Shown piece by piece: positions 1-12,906 of a DNA stretch of 64,000 nucleotides. How positions within the stretch are numbered: the first letter of the stretch is position 1; every line of letters begins with the position of its first letter. The notes below the pieces were generated by a model. That model saw only the letters and a list, made by a program, of their open reading frames with translations. It searched no databases and was not told the origin of the DNA. Source of the stretch: Coleophoma eucalyptorum (Eukaryota; Ascomycota; Leotiomycetes; Helotiales; Dermateaceae); the NCBI GenBank assembly GCA_026120035.1, contig JALRME010000034.1, positions 310,001 through 374,000 on the forward strand, in the 5' to 3' direction. Both the position numbers and the translations under genes were made by a program.

Positions 1-1227
1 CTTTTTCAGACGCCAGCGGACAAGGATAATATGAAAAATTGGACCCGAGAGATTGACTATACAGATCCACAGACTCAGGAAAGACATCAGATCCTGGTTT
101 CATGGACGTCATACTATCCAAACTCTCTCCAAGAAGCATTCTGTATGGTTGAGAAACCTGTCTCGAATCTCCAGAATCGAGGATGGGTTATGCAAGAAGA
201 GATTCTTTCACGTCGCAAAATCTGCTTCTCTGCAACGGAGCTCCATTGGCAATGCATGACAATGTCCCAGTGCGAATGTGGTTTGAGATCGTTGGCAGAC
301 ACGCATGGCTCCGACCATCTCACCGGGAACATGCTCTGGTCGCGGCGCTGGGATGGCAGCGTAACCAGAGGTCTATCCTTTAGCACTAAAAGCGCACGGA
401 AGGCTCCGAATTTAAATAAAGCATGGAAGAGTTTGGTTGAATTTTATACGCGGCGCGAATTTACCAACGACCGGGACAAACTCCCAGCTCTCGCGGGGGT
501 TGCATCCAAGTTGGGCCGTCCACCAAACAACTACCTGGCTGGCATTTGGCGTGAGGATGTCCACGATCAACTTCTCTGGCATGGTATGAATGTGGGGAAC
601 TCGCCGTGTCGCCGTCACCAACCTTACTATGCCCCAACATGGTCCTGGGCGTCACTGCAGGGGGGTGTCAAATTTTGCTCCTTTGGCGATCGCAAGGTGG
701 AGAAGACGATATGGAGGATTACGGACGGGTCATGCCAGCCTTCGGGTGAGAGTCCTCTGGGTCTGGTTTCCACTGGCATGCTGCACATCCAGAGCAAAGT
801 CGTGCCCGTGATGGTAACAGAATGCGAAGGACCAGCTCCGAACGTAGAGCGTACCGAGTCTTTCGGCGTGTATCAGCAGGCCGGTGTCTACCAGCAGACA
901 CGAGATGACAAGACTTACCACCTTATACTAAAAGCTGATACGGAAGAAGGGAAGGAAAAATGCGAATCTATTGTCTTCCTTGATACCGCTGATGACTGGG
1001 TATTATTTGCTAATAAACCAGTGCAACGATTTCACTATCTTATTGCTCAGGTGGGATCTGGTAGAGGAGGCGCTGTTCTCTCGGATGAAGTCACTCGTAC
1101 CATGGGCTTGCTTATTCGTGAGTCTACTTTGCAAGGTCATTGGGAGCGGATATGCCTTCTCGCCCCGCAGGGATGGTGGAGAGATTGGAGTTCTTTTGCC
1201 GAAGAAACAGATATTATTTTAATATAG
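1..1227 (+). CDS. HET-domain heterokaryon incompatibility protein, 5'-truncated by the window edge
   Basis: This is the C-terminal part of a fungal HET-domain protein, a family that triggers cell death after fusion of genetically different hyphae. The frame is open from base 1, so the first ATG at 31 is internal and the true start lies outside the window. The tail of the HET domain is visible: RGWVMQEEILSRR, followed by ELHWQC, is the signature block. A downstream LLWHGMN segment and the APTWSWASLQGGV block are typical of the region that follows the domain. The remaining 200 residues are the poorly conserved C-terminal part. No intron is evident and the stop is at 1225-1227. Specificity and partner cannot be inferred. 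Confidence 0.85.
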   Translation, partial: LFQTPADKDNMKNWTREIDYTDPQTQERHQILVSWTSYYPNSLQEAFCMVEKPVSNLQNRGWVMQEEILSRRKICFSATELHWQCMTMSQCECGLRSLADTHGSDHLTGNMLWSRRWDGSVTRGLSFSTKSARKAPNLNKAWKSLVEFYTRREFTNDRDKLPALAGVASKLGRPPNNYLAGIWREDVHDQLLWHGMNVGNSPCRRHQPYYAPTWSWASLQGGVKFCSFGDRKVEKTIWRITDGSCQPSGESPLGLVSTGMLHIQSKVVPVMVTECEGPAPNVERTESFGVYQQAGVYQQTRDDKTYHLILKADTEEGKEKCESIVFLDTADDWVLFANKPVQRFHYLIAQVGSGRGGAVLSDEVTRTMGLLIRESTLQGHWERICLLAPQGWWRDWSSFAEETDIILI

Positions 1228-1813
1228 GTGGCTGTCGTGCCAACGCCTTGCACCTATAATACTAAGAATGAAGAGAAGATATTAGAAGCATTTTATCACT
1301 TCATCTACTAATAGAATACCATTATTTTAATGTTTTAGCACTTATGCCTATACAGCATTAAGTAGGTTAGTTTATGGCCTTATACATCCACTCTAAATGA
1401 CGATTGGCTAAATCGCTTATACAAGCAAGCAGCAAGAGAATAGGAATTTTTTCTTTCATAATTGTATATAAATGATACAAAGGCAGTATTAAAGTATTTA
1501 GTAATGATACTGAGGTACGTCATAGAAAGATTAAACAACGTATCACAGGAAAAACAAATTGTCTTTTCAAGATGATAAATTGTCTTTCCCGAAAACTATA
1601 CTTTGGGAATTGATTAGTCTCGTAGCTGAGATCCTACTATCTATGACTGCAGAATCATCACCTGAAAAATTCTAAAGCTGTGTAAAATTGACGAGAATTA
1701 TTATTTTGTGCTACTACCAGGCAGCTATCACAACCCTTCTCTAAACTCAACTCCTCTTTGCTCATTTAAATTTCTATCACGGTTCCGCCCCAACAACTAC
1801 CGCAACCTTATAC
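1228..1813. other. intergenic, convergent 3' ends
   Basis: This AT-rich stretch lies between the stops of the HET gene (+) and the MFS gene (-). No coding or RNA signal was seen. Confidence 0.5.
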
Positions 1814-3824
1814 CTAGTCCACGCTAATCAAACGCCAGTTGGTTGATGTATAGTGTCGGATCTTGGGTCCCCAGAAGAACAGGGGCACTGCCAACAGCAT
1901 GATAGCGCAGAAAACTCCACTAAGTTCACCAAAGGTCTGTGATTGGAAACTGTTAGCAATCTCCAAGATTACGTGCAAGGAGGGTGTTCATACCTTCGCA
2001 TATCCTTCATGGGTGGTCCATGGCACCGTGGCGTATACGAAGCCGAAAGCAATGACGTTTTTCAGCCCATTGACCAACTCCAGGCAGTCCTGGCTAACGA
2101 CGTAGTAGCTCTCAACAACATAGGTCATGGAGATGGTTGCGATAGCCGTAAGACCAACGCTGATCATGCCGTAGCCAACGTACAGCGTTGCCCAGTGGAG
2201 AGTGTGCTGCACGCCGAAGCCAAAGAGGAGCTGGCCCGCCACCACGATCAGCGATGGGAGGATCAGAAGTGGCAGTCTGGATTCGGGTAGGAAAATGCCG
2301 TTGTTGCGCGAGGCGCGATATGTTGCGTAGACATCAGTCACTGCACCACCCAAGATGAAACCTCCCAGTTGTCCGACTATATAATTATTAGCAAAATACC
2401 TCCCATGGAAGAAATGGTGCGATTTTGATATGGGAAAGGTGGGAAATACTTACTGATTCCAGCTACGTTGGTGAGTCCAACAATTCCCGAACCGAACAGG
2501 TATGGAGGTGATTCCAGAATCTAATAAGGCACATGTTAGAGATTGATACACAAAGACCAGCGCATTGATGTGCTCTTGAATGGTAAACCCCGAAGAAGAA
2601 TATTTATTCGATATACTTACCGGTGAGCTGACAATATTTACCATTACGGTAGGAGCCAGGGCAATGGAATCTGTTCGTCATTAATAGCTGCATATGCCTT
2701 TTTAATAGGAATGACTTACAAGCCAGAAGCGCAAATGTGCAGGCCGGGTAGACAATAAGAGGAAAGGGCTTGAGGAACAGGTTGAGCAGGTTAGCTTTCT
2801 TATCGAGACCGGACCAGGGATTCAACTCCTTCAAGAAACTGTTCTTTGTGCCATAGACCTCATTATTAACTTCTTGAGATACCGCATCCTTGGCTACCGA
2901 CTCAGTCGTGGTGGGCTCCTTCACACTGCCATTTGGAGTGGTCTCCCGGGAAGATTGGGCCCCACTCGTCTCCTCCACCCTATTCCACCGGGTTTCGGGT
3001 AAGAAGAAGAATATCAAGACAAGATTGACACCGACGAGGATTGCTGAAAGCCACTTTTGCCATTGCCTAACCACAAGTCAGCAAACCAGTAGAACTCTGG
3101 AAAAGACAAGTAGGAAAAAAAAGCAGATGCTAACCAGCCGAGATGTTCAATCAAGAAACCACCGATTAAAGGTCCAAATGAACTTCCCCAGGAAATGGCG
3201 AGCATGTAGATGCCCATCATCTTCCCGCGCTCGTGGAGGAAGTAGAGATCGTTGACCATGGCAGCTCCCACGGCCTCACTGGCTCCACCACCAAATCCAC
3301 CCACAACCGTGCTAGCGAGCAGGCTATTAAAGGATTTGGCGCGGGCACCCCAGATAGCGCATGCAAAAACAGTGCTGCAAGCAATCAAAAAGGATGGGCG
3401 CTTTCCGATGTATGCAGCGGTTGGAATCCAGAAGAAGTTGGACAGGCCGAGGGCGAGGACCAGCCATGACAACAAACCTGAGACCTTGTTGATGGAGATG
3501 TTGAAGTAGATTGCGATATTCTGAAATCCAGCGGAGGGACCGTCGAAGGTAAAATTGTTCAAAAAGGTGAACATGAGGATACAGGAGAAAGCCAGGTGCT
3601 TTTTATATTGCGGCCATCGGAGGGGGTCATTTACATCTTGCGATGGCTGCGGCACGAGAATAATTGCGGATGAACCGAGATGCTGCTTCTCATGATTTGC
3701 TGTATAAAGGACGAAATATCAGTCTACGGCCATGGGCGCGATAAGGCTCCAGGAATTATTTACCGCTCACAAGCTCGACCGTCCCTTCAGTGCGGTCCAG
3801 CTCTTTGGCTGTCTTAAACTGCAT
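1814..3824 (-). CDS. MFS transporter, DHA1 (drug:H+ antiporter) type, 7 exons, 531 aa
   Basis: This is a plasma-membrane MFS carrier, probably an exporter of drugs or metabolites; the substrate is unknown. Exons on the minus strand are 3764-3824, 3135-3699, 3066-2720, 2670-2621, 2520-2454, 2376-1994 and 1936-1814. All junctions are GT-AG and in phase and give 531 residues. The N-terminus begins MQFKTAKELDRTEG and is followed by NDPLRWPQYKKH, the conserved cytoplasmic motif before the first membrane helix. An IGKRPSFL loop matches motif A. IGPLIGG-type glycines lie in helix 5, and PETRW precedes the long hydrophilic central loop. The second half holds six more helices and ends LISVD. The start was chosen because the small first exon supplies the family's usual N-terminus. 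Annotating only the longest open stretch would give a truncated protein. Confidence 0.85.
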
Positions 3825-4992
3825 GTTGGCGACGAGCTCCCACGCAATACGTGGTTAAATCAATGTCTAGCAGATGGGTGTGCGAATTGGAAGAAAAACG
3901 GGCGACACAAAGTAAAAAAAAAACAGTAAACAATCGCGGGGCAAGAGTATTTATGTACTGGATTATATCCCTTGCGTTCAGTGCTTGGCACAATAGCTTG
4001 TTTGACAGGTCATGGTGAGAGATGTAGTGAAACGATGGCAAGTGGAGAGGTTGATTGAAAAGCAGTGGGAGGGGTGGACTAGATATGCAGGAGAACTGTA
4101 TCAATCCGATATCAGGTCCATGATCCCATGCACATCAGAGCGCGCGAGAGGGCCTGATGGTGCGCAATATGGAAGCCGATGCGATGTTGATAGAGGTATT
4201 GTTGGGAACACTGACCTGTAGCCGGTCTTAGGACGCACCGTCGCATGTTATAGAATTTGCCATGACCTGTCAAAGAGGCTTGTAGTTGCTTGCCGACGCA
4301 TGGACTTCGCCTCTACCACGGAGTCCAACGACATCGGATTTTCCCAACGACTTGTTTCCGGATGATGGTATAGCGAAGTCTTTGATTTCATCAACGTGGA
4401 CAACTTGGCCAGATGGAAAAAGCATGTGGAAAAGGCGAGCGGGAAGGCGATAATGCAATGCACCTTGCGAGAAACCAGCTCAACCCGCTCACAAGAATCC
4501 TCTCCTACGCTCTACGCTCATCTGCATCTCGGAACTTAGATGTCCCGATCTATTTTATCATGTGATCCGGCAGTGGCCAAGAATTCGATGGCTGTCAGCT
4601 CAGCCCAGCACCAGATTGTAAGTGCGGCGGTGCTATTTCCTCTATATGCCTGATCAACGGCTAATCAAGCTCCTCCCTGCCACTAATACTACTGCATTGC
4701 GCCTACAGCTTATCTTACCTATTGCTTTCGGTCCAGCGGAGTAGTATCTGATGGTCATAAACTTGAGCGAGGACGGTAAGTTAAGCATGATAGTTGTATT
4801 TCCCTTTCCATATCTAAATGATAGTCAATCAAAGTTTGTATAACCGCCCTACCATAGATACAATACAAGTTATTACTATTAAAACATAACACGTTACCAG
4901 CAAGCAACAGATTGTGTGATTATAGCATGCTACCCTTTATCAACCACCATTCCTAATCCTTGGTAACCAATTCGATAAGTCAATCCAGTGCC
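3825..4992. other. intergenic
   Basis: This is the promoter side of the MFS gene and the 3' side of the small secreted-protein gene. The short open frames here have no family features and no supporting splice phase. Confidence 0.5.
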
Positions 4993-5305
4993 TTATTTAG
5001 GATTTTGCTCGAGAGCATCAATGATCTTAACTGTTACACTTCCTACGTTGGAGATGCCGCTGTTGGCGGCTGCAGACAAGCTACCGACAAGACTATCTCC
5101 TAGCGCTGACCCGCTCCCCAAAGTCGAGCCCAAGTCCCTCGGACCTATATAACATGAGTATTGGAAAATAGGTTACAGATATGTACAGCGCTTTCATGAA
5201 TTTCCAAGATTTGCTATGGATATACGAACCTGCAATAACTGGCGCTGCATGACTGGATGATACCAGGCATAGCAAGGTACTGGCTAGGAGTTTTGGGAAC
5301 TGCAT
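4993..5305 (-). CDS. small secreted protein, 75 aa, 2 exons
   Basis: The gene is rebuilt from exons 5230-5305 and 4993-5144 with an 85-nt GT-AG intron (gttcgt...atatag). The product begins MQFPKLLASTLLCLVSSS and continues HAAPVIAG, a strong signal peptide with likely cleavage after Ala 20 or 21. The mature part is about 54 residues, rich in Gly, Ser, Ala and Leu, and has no cysteine. It ends VKIIDALEQNPK. It is probably exported. The absence of cysteines argues against a classical cysteine-rich effector or a hydrophobin. I do not recognise the family. An in-frame extension upstream of 5305 has no ATG, so the start is well defined. Confidence 0.6.
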
Positions 5306-7841
5306 TTTGACTTTCAAAAACAGGCACACGCACAGTCAGTCGAGATCTGATGTAGAAACTGAGAGAAATAAATAACCAGAGACTCACAGATGGTGGTGCT
5401 GATAGGAGCAGGGAGCTGAGTCTGGGGATTGTTTACAGGTAGCCATGGGGCAGTTAGTGACTTATATATTCTTTCCTTTGTTGGCTTTCGTCTCAAGTCT
5501 GCGAATACGAGTTCCATGAAAATGGCTAGAGTTCAAGTAAGGGCGAGGGCAAGAATTCCTGAGGGTAGTAAACGACAATGTCATTGGATCGGTAGGTAGA
5601 TGGGAGGATATGATGTAACCAATATTTACACGGTACAACCAGCTTCGTCTGTCACCTTTTCAGACTGTAGTTTTTAAATCTGGACAAATATCCGACCCTA
5701 GTTGCGCCTGGTGTTGTCGATCAAATGCTGATCCATTCCTTCTCCCGTGCACTAGAATGTTTAAGTTCGGAAGTAAAACATGCAATATTCCCGAGCTCAG
5801 AGGCAGTGGAAAGACAAGCGAGAGAATAGCAGGTACGTTCTGTGAGACTGAATGTCTGGGGGCAAACTGAGGGGATTGGATCCAGCCTGGACACCTTAAA
5901 ATGGGTCTCAAAACAGGTATATATGTCAGAATTCTAGATAGTTTTGGTTAGAATTCTCTGAAATAAAGCAAGAAAAAGCAATGCACATGTGGTCATTCAA
6001 AGCGAGCTAGGAGCTTAAATAAGCAAGTTTTGTGTCTGAAATAAACGCAGCTGATTTCAATTATTCAACACGTGTTTCCATTATTCGTTCAGTCAATTTT
6101 TGAAGCTTTGTGTCTGTTGTTTGCACAGTGTAGCATCCAATTGGTATCTCAGAATACGTTGTGGAATTCCACTGCTTCCTGAAATATCCTAGTGGTGATC
6201 ATCTCGATAAGCTTCTAGTTTTGTCTGGAAATGTGACAGGTCTCTATGCTCCCGGAATCGTGTACAACTTCTGACTTGCCATGTGTAGGACACTTGTATC
6301 ACTCTCTGTCACAAGAGCGACTAGTTCGCAATAAATATGTCGTGCGACGAGTATAGCAGATTGGCATGTGCGCTCCCTCTTTGAGCAACAATTCTAAAAC
6401 CTCTATATCTCTGTGTACAGCAAGCAATAGGAGTTATTTCACAGAGGTCTCAAAGTACATCATTGCTGTGATGAGCTTACACCAAAGCCTAAGGTTTTCC
6501 GAGGCTTCTAAGCATTCCTAGGCCTTCCCGGCACACACAATGCTGGGATAATATCTCTCCCAAGCTTGCCGGGATGCTTTTGTTCAAATTCCGGGCAATT
6601 GCATTTTTCAATGCAACACGTAATATTTTGTCCCTCTGATGGAAGTATCTGTACTTTACCATCGGCTGCTGACTTGTACGCTGAGAATCGCTAACTCTTT
6701 CTCATGCAGAAACTTCAATAATCGCTCTGTTCCGCAGCCGCAATGATGAGTGGCACAGACTCGGGAAAAATCGACTGTGGAACCGCTGCTATTACCTGTG
6801 CGCGGACTATTGAGAAGTCCATGGGCATCGCAAAAATTGTCAGACTACGCCAGTAGCACGCAGGTTTTTCGTGACGGGAGGCTTAATCCCCGTGAGCGGT
6901 GCGTTCAACCTCTTGATGTCATGAGATTTAATTGATACTTAAACATACAGCTAAATAAATACTACGCATTTCAACGCACGAATTTCATCCATATGCCATA
7001 GTAGATTTAGGACAGAGGTTCTAGGCTACTAGCATTATGGCCATGTGCCTGAGTCCAAGGGTAGAGCATACATACGATACGCTGCAGCAATGTCGACGTC
7101 CTAATCGAAAGATTGCATTAAGAGTACATGCTATCTTCTTTGCCTTCCTCGAACAAGTTCTCTACTGATTTCGACAATCAGCTGAGCTGCCCTGAGAGAC
7201 GAACGACAGATCATGTATAGAAGCTCTCTCGGATTCATGTGATCCGAATTTACGAAAAACAAATACGTTTGTTATTAGTTACAACCTACTATGTGGGTGC
7301 TCTTGTGGAGACATTATGGTCGATGCCGCTCTCTTACGAAAGCCACACAAATATTATCCATCGTATTCGACAAAAGATTGCCGACAGATCGCAGAGCACG
7401 AGCTGACCTCTTCCCGCAAGTGGCGGGCAGCCATAAAGCTTGTCAGCTGACAGAGATACTTGCAGTAAGCCACAACAATACTGTAGATTGTAGGGCTGCT
7501 GATCAGATCAAGATCGCTCTAAATCCATGGAAGCAATGACATAAGCAGCGTAACTCTAGCTACATCTGGACTGAATAAACTTCGAGCATTCCGTAAAGAG
7601 AAAAAAGGCGCATTTTAGTATCAAAACCATTTACTTTCTATATACTGCCTTTGTTAATTATATAGTAGCGCGGCTGCAAATGGCTGAATAACAGAAAATA
7701 TGGCTTTGGGAATTTTGAATTGGAACTGATTTCGCATATTAAAGATGGTTCCTCCACGGGACCTTTCTGATTCTCATTTCATCAGGTCACCAGCTGCAGT
7801 AACAACTGAGCGATTTCTTTTGCAGCCATATAGCCAGCATA
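5306..7841. other. long intergenic region
   Basis: About 2.5 kb of AT-rich DNA lies between two divergently transcribed secreted-protein genes. The short open frames (for example near 5660-5911, 6750-6935 and 7291-7539) have no recognisable motif. I see no gene. Confidence 0.45.
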
Positions 7842-9699
7842 ATGTTTCTCATTCCATTTTTGATTGCATCTTTCGGGTTTACTTTAGCGGCATCCACCAC
7901 CACTGATCCAGGATACAATTGTCAATATGGGCAGAAATGCTGGCCTTCTTTGCAAGAATGGCAACAATTGAATCAGACATTGGACGGCCACTTGTACCAG
8001 ACTATTCCAATGGCTGCGCCTTGCTATCCGAACTCTTCACATTATAGTGCACCTGTCTGCGATGTCGTGGAAAGTAACTACAACGATAGTATCCCCAGAG
8101 GGTCATATTTTGGAGAGGCCTACTGGTTAAACTGGGAGACTTGCGGCACATCTGGTTGTGCTCTATTGTCTTCTGATCCGGAAGATACTCTGTTCAGTAC
8201 TTGTGCTCTGGGAAGACTATCATCTTATTATGTCGATGTTCGCAACGCGTCGCACATATCGGCAGCTCTGAAATTTGTGCAAGCACACAACATTCGCATC
8301 AGTATCAAAAATACAGGACACGACTACTTTGGGCGTTCAATGGTTCCCAACTCTCTGGCAATTTGGACCCATAACCTGAAAACCCTGGATTTTCATCAAA
8401 AATTCACGGCGTACAACTGCCCGTCCTCAAATGGACAGAATGTCGGCGAGATGGGAGCCGGAGTTGTCGCGGGAGATGCATACCGATTCTACAGCTCACA
8501 TGGTATGGATGTTACAGGCGGATATGAACAATCCGTAGGAATCGCTGGTGGATTTGGCCAAGGAGGAGGCGTCGGCTCTTACACAACCTCCTATGGGTTA
8601 ATGGTGGACAATGCAGTGGAATTCGAAGTTGTTACTGCGGACGGTGAGGTTCGGATAGTTAACGAGTGCAATGATCCGGAACTCTTCTGGGCGATGCGCG
8701 GGGGTGGAGGAGGTACATATGCTGTTCTCACCAAGTATCGGCACCAAGTATATCCATCCGTACCTATTCATACGTATAATTTCGTCGCAAGCTTTCCTTC
8801 AGCGGGATCTGGGAACAACACTGAAAATAACGCTCTCCGCCAGATTATGAAAAAGCACGCTAGCAGTCAAATAGAATGGTCCGCACAGTTGGTCACAGGA
8901 CAAGTCGATTATGTTCTGGATGGAGTCTCGTTTGGCGTTGTTTTGCCATATGGCGATGATGGCTCTAAGTTGAAAGCTGCAACTTCGTCTTTCGCTGAGT
9001 ACGTAAGTAATATAACGGGTATAAATGTTATTCAAAACAACTATACTTCCTACCCTACTTACGCCGATTACCTGGCAGTAACCGCTGTCGACGCCAAAAA
9101 GACTGAACCAGCGGGTATCTACTCGATACTTGCCGCCCGTCTGATACCTCGAGATGTGTTTACTACACCTGAGAATGTGGACGCACTGGTGGACGCTGTC
9201 GTAGACGGTATGATAACGGCGGGCACTCTACTTAGCTTCACTGCGCTTCAAGTGGAACTGGAAACGCCAGTGACCAACCTTGACAGCAAGCAAGAGACTT
9301 CAGCTCACCCAGCTTGGAGGAACTCACTGTGGAATGTTATTCATGTCGGGGAATGGCAAGAGCCATTGTCACCTGCTGCTCATGAGAACGCCACTACTGG
9401 CTTTCTGCAAATACTGGATCCTCTCAAGAAATTAAGTCCAGGTGGCGGAGCGTACGTCAACGAAGCTCATTACGGGGAGCCGGATTGGCAAGAGACTTTT
9501 TTCGGTTCTAATTACAATAAACTACTGCAAATCAAAAATAAGTATGACCCGAGTCATGTTTTCGATTGTTGGAAGTGTGTTGGATGGCGAGGCGAGCAAG
9601 AGTGAGTCCATTCTTCCTTTGATACTGTTGAAATCAATAATCACTGACTAATGCCTGTCCCTTGTTAGTCCATTTTATTCATGCTATAAGCAATGGTAA
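7842..9699 (+). CDS. secreted FAD-linked oxidoreductase, berberine-bridge-enzyme (BBE) type
   Basis: This is a VAO/BBE-family flavoprotein, probably an extracellular or vesicular oxidase of alcohols, sugars or secondary metabolites. Residues 1-17 form a signal peptide (MFLIPFLIASFGFTLAA). The FAD-binding PCMH domain spans roughly residues 130-300. It carries KNTGHDYFGRS, whose His is the usual covalent flavin attachment site. The position often holding a second, cysteinyl link reads GGYEQSVGIAGG and lacks Cys, so single attachment is expected. The BBE C-terminal motif is present (YVNEAHYGEPDW...YDPSHVFDCWKCVGW). The uninterrupted frame stops at 9605. However, gtgagt at 9602, a ctgac/ctaat branch region and ttag at 9668 allow splicing to an exon at 9669-9699. 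This replaces the last residue and adds about ten (DPFYSCYKQW), giving 596 aa, a tail I think resembles family members. Confidence 0.88.
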
Positions 9700-10951
9700 C
9701 TACTAGTGGGTTATATGTTGACTATATAAATTGAAAGTGAAAATTATCTGGAAGGTCTATCAATTTGCAGGGCCTATCAAGTGATCATATGACTCTTTAG
9801 TCACAATCTAACTAATGGTGACTTTATGAATACTATTTAAGAAGCTGCTGTCTACGCCTAAAGTTATTTTGCTTTTCTACCTATATATATCCTATTCAAA
9901 TCGCTTGATTGACTATTGAAGTAGTAGTTCTTACAACAATAATATCTGTATAACTTAGCCTACTTTTCTTTTAAGTGTAACTTATTGTACTACATGAGTG
10001 ATTGTGCGATTTTCAACTACCTTACATGAAGTGGGATCATTGAGGAAGACAAATATGGTGCGTTGCTGAATTCAAGGATAATAAATGCTTTGTAATCTAG
10101 AGCTTCTCTGCTACGAGCCCACTTAGTCGTAGGTAGATTTATATCCCCGCTTAAGTGACAGTCAAGTTATTTCATCGTCCCGTGTATTGCCAGTATATAA
10201 TAGAGCAAAGACCAAATTTTGAGTCTCAATGAGCTAATTACAATTATTAGATGTGACGAACCTGTGAGAAGAGGGGGTTGCGCCTTCTAGCCAAGGCCCA
10301 GCAACTTCAGTCAGTTATCACATGCAGCAGTATGTATCCTGAGTATAAGCAGGGAAACTCAGAAGTGCAGGTCTTAGTAGAATTTTTGGCTATAACAGAA
10401 AGCACAATAGCCTCAATAGTTAATTCAGCCATGGTTGTTAAGTAAGATTCTGGGACAGAATGAAGGAGCAAAGTCTCGATCTCACCCTATGCGTAGGATT
10501 TATATCCTCCCTGTCAAACTACTTCTTTTTGTTCTTACGTTTGGTGACGCTGTTGCGCTGCTAAGACCTCGGCTAAAGGCATTATGTACACATAACGCCC
10601 AATTCTTGCCAAGTTATAGGACGGAGGCGGGATGTAAAATGGTCTCCGTGATTCTTTCCATTGAGAGTGCATCTCCGGAGAGACCCTGCTGCTTATTGTT
10701 CACACTAGTCGAACTTTGTTTTGTACCACTCAAACCCATGTGCCAAGTATCAGTGACGTGTGTGATAAACCCCCATTCTTTACATAAACGCTTGCCCCTC
10801 TCACAAAAGATAACCACCGACGATTGCATCTCAATTCATACATACAAGTGATTCTGAGCTTCAGGAAATATTCTATGACAAAGATCGAAGTCTGTGGGGT
10901 TCGGAAATATATAAAGTAACTATTTGCACGATTTACAAGTACCATCTCACC
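9700..10951. other. intergenic with promoter of the next MFS gene
   Basis: The region is AT-rich. An open frame at 10435-10851 (138 codons) has no domain features and no initiation context, so I do not call it a gene. Confidence 0.45.
10908..10916 (+). promoter_or_regulatory. TATA-like box
   Basis: TATATAAAG lies about 36-44 bp upstream of the ATG at 10952. The spacing implies a very short leader. Confidence 0.35.
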
Positions 10952-12477
10952 ATGGAGCCTCATGTTGCTGGGTCTTCATTCGAGCTTCAAGACAGGATCT
11001 CACTTCCGACACAATCTCAACCTGTTCGATCTTCTAATGAGCCACTCCCAGATCAAGCCAACCTTAATGACGAACTAGCAAGCAGTAATGTTGTGCACCA
11101 GCAGTTGGAACCAGTGGATAGAGGTTGCGCCGCCTGGAAACTGCTCATTGCAGCCTTTGTCTTTGAAGGTCTTCTTTGGGGTAGGTATATCCCCACTTCC
11201 AAATGCCTTCCATTGGCTAGATGCCGTGTCGTGAGAGCGAAATTCATATTTAAATGCTAACAAATATAAGGATTTACTGTATCTTTCGGAGTTTTCCAAA
11301 ACTACTACTCCCACCTTCCCCAATTTGCTAATAATCCTAATATCTCCATTGTGGGAACTGTGGCGTCTGGTATTGGCTATCTTGGCGCGCCAATAATCAT
11401 TCTGCTGATGAAGAAATACTCAAATTATAAGAGATATATGATTTGGCTGGGCTGTATGACATCTCTAGCAAAAATCGATGTTTTACTTGACTGACCACAT
11501 GCTTAGGGTCGCTATGCATTGTGGGACTTGTAGCGGGATCGTTCGCCAAGAGTCTTGTACAACTCATTTTCACTCAGGGTATCATATATGGTCTTGGCTT
11601 TTTGATCTATTCCTGTCCTGTAATGGATTTTCTAAATCAATTCTGGATTGAGCGAAGAGGAATGGCCTTTGGGCTGCTGTGCGCCTCATCGGGAGTGTCT
11701 GGAATTGTCATTCCATTCGCTGTTGAGGCAATGCTCAACAAATATGGGTATCCGACTACGCTCAGGATAATGGCTGTCGCCACAACTGTATTGACGGCTC
11801 CTTTACTACCCTTGCTGAAGGGCCGCTTACCGCCTTCGCAGGAGAGTATTTTGAGCAAGACCGACTGGACTTTTTTGCAAAAACCTCTCTTTTGGATCTA
11901 TTCTATATCGAATGTGCTTCATGGATTTGGCTATTTCTTTCCCTTGCTTTATTTACCTTCTTATGCATCATCTATTGGTCTCAACTCAACGCAAGGAGCA
12001 CTCTTGTTAGCTCTGCTTAGTACCTCCCAGGTATTTGGTCAGCTCAGCTTTGGCTACTTGTCCGACCATCGATTACCTTTGAACTTCCTAGTCGTCACAT
12101 CAACGCTTGTTTCAGCTACTGCATCTCTGACCCTCTGGGGACTGGCAAAGTCATTGCCTCTTTTGGTTGTATTTAGCTTTGTCTACGGCTTTTTTGGTGC
12201 TGGCTATGTTGCTATGTGGGTAAGAATGGGCAGCGCAGTTACCAAAGAGCCGACTGCGGCAATGGCAACATTTGGTCTGTTATCTGTTGGTAAAGGGATT
12301 GGAAATGTTTGTGCAGGTCCAATAAGTGCGAGGCTGGTAACACGAGTTGTTGTCATTGGGGATTATGGGGCGTTAAAATACAAGCCAGTGATCTTCTTCA
12401 CCAGCGCTTGTATGTTTTGCAGTGCTATCAGCATAGCTATTTGTTATGCACGGCCGAAAATCTTGAGGCCTATTTGA
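10952..12477 (+). CDS. MFS monocarboxylate-transporter-like protein, 3 exons, 460 aa
   Basis: This is an integral membrane carrier of the fungal MCT-like group of the MFS. The physiological substrate is unknown; fungal members often are not true monocarboxylate carriers. Exons are 10952-11180, 11271-11453 and 11507-12477, with in-phase GT-AG introns of 90 and 53 nt. A hydrophilic N-terminus of about 60 residues precedes helix 1 (KLLIAAFVFEGLLWGFTVSF). The family's FGVFQNYY motif follows. IYGLGFLIYSCPVMDFLNQF and WIERRGMAFGL, the usual sequence between helices 4 and 5, are present. FGYLSDHRLPLNF lies in the second half. The continuity GWSLCIVGLVAG across the second junction supports the model. 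Confidence 0.85.
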
Positions 12478-12906
12478 GATATTTAACTGTTATATGATAG
12501 AAGCAGGACTTGTTTCTTCAAACTAGGGGTACGGCTTTGGCGAAACGAATATCTTGTTATTGGTTATAAGGTATATGCTGTAGTGAAGTTCTATCAACAT
12601 AGAAGCGATACTGTTAGACCAGGGGCAGTATCACTGTTTTCTGTGTTCTGGTAATATCATTCACATACCTTCAGTATTCTCGTGCGAAACTAAGTCATAG
12701 TATTATTATTTTACACAGAAAAAAGTTGTTTTGAACTAAGGTATCATCCATAATTACTTGAAAGGCGTGTTTTTGTTATTTTTATTACTCTTATGCATGG
12801 GGTTCCTTTCAAATATCTTTAAATTACATCCGTGTTTGTCACAATAGTGTGATTGCAGAATGTATCATCGAAACAATTAGTTATTGGATGAGAATTTGAA
12901 CTATTA
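12478..12906. other. convergent intergenic region
   Basis: This AT-rich 3' flank lies between two convergent genes. Nothing specific was seen. Confidence 0.5.

Noticed and set aside
10435..10851. 138-codon plus-strand frame
   Set aside because: It has no domain, no conserved composition and an unlikely start. It overlaps minus-strand frames of similar length, as expected by chance.
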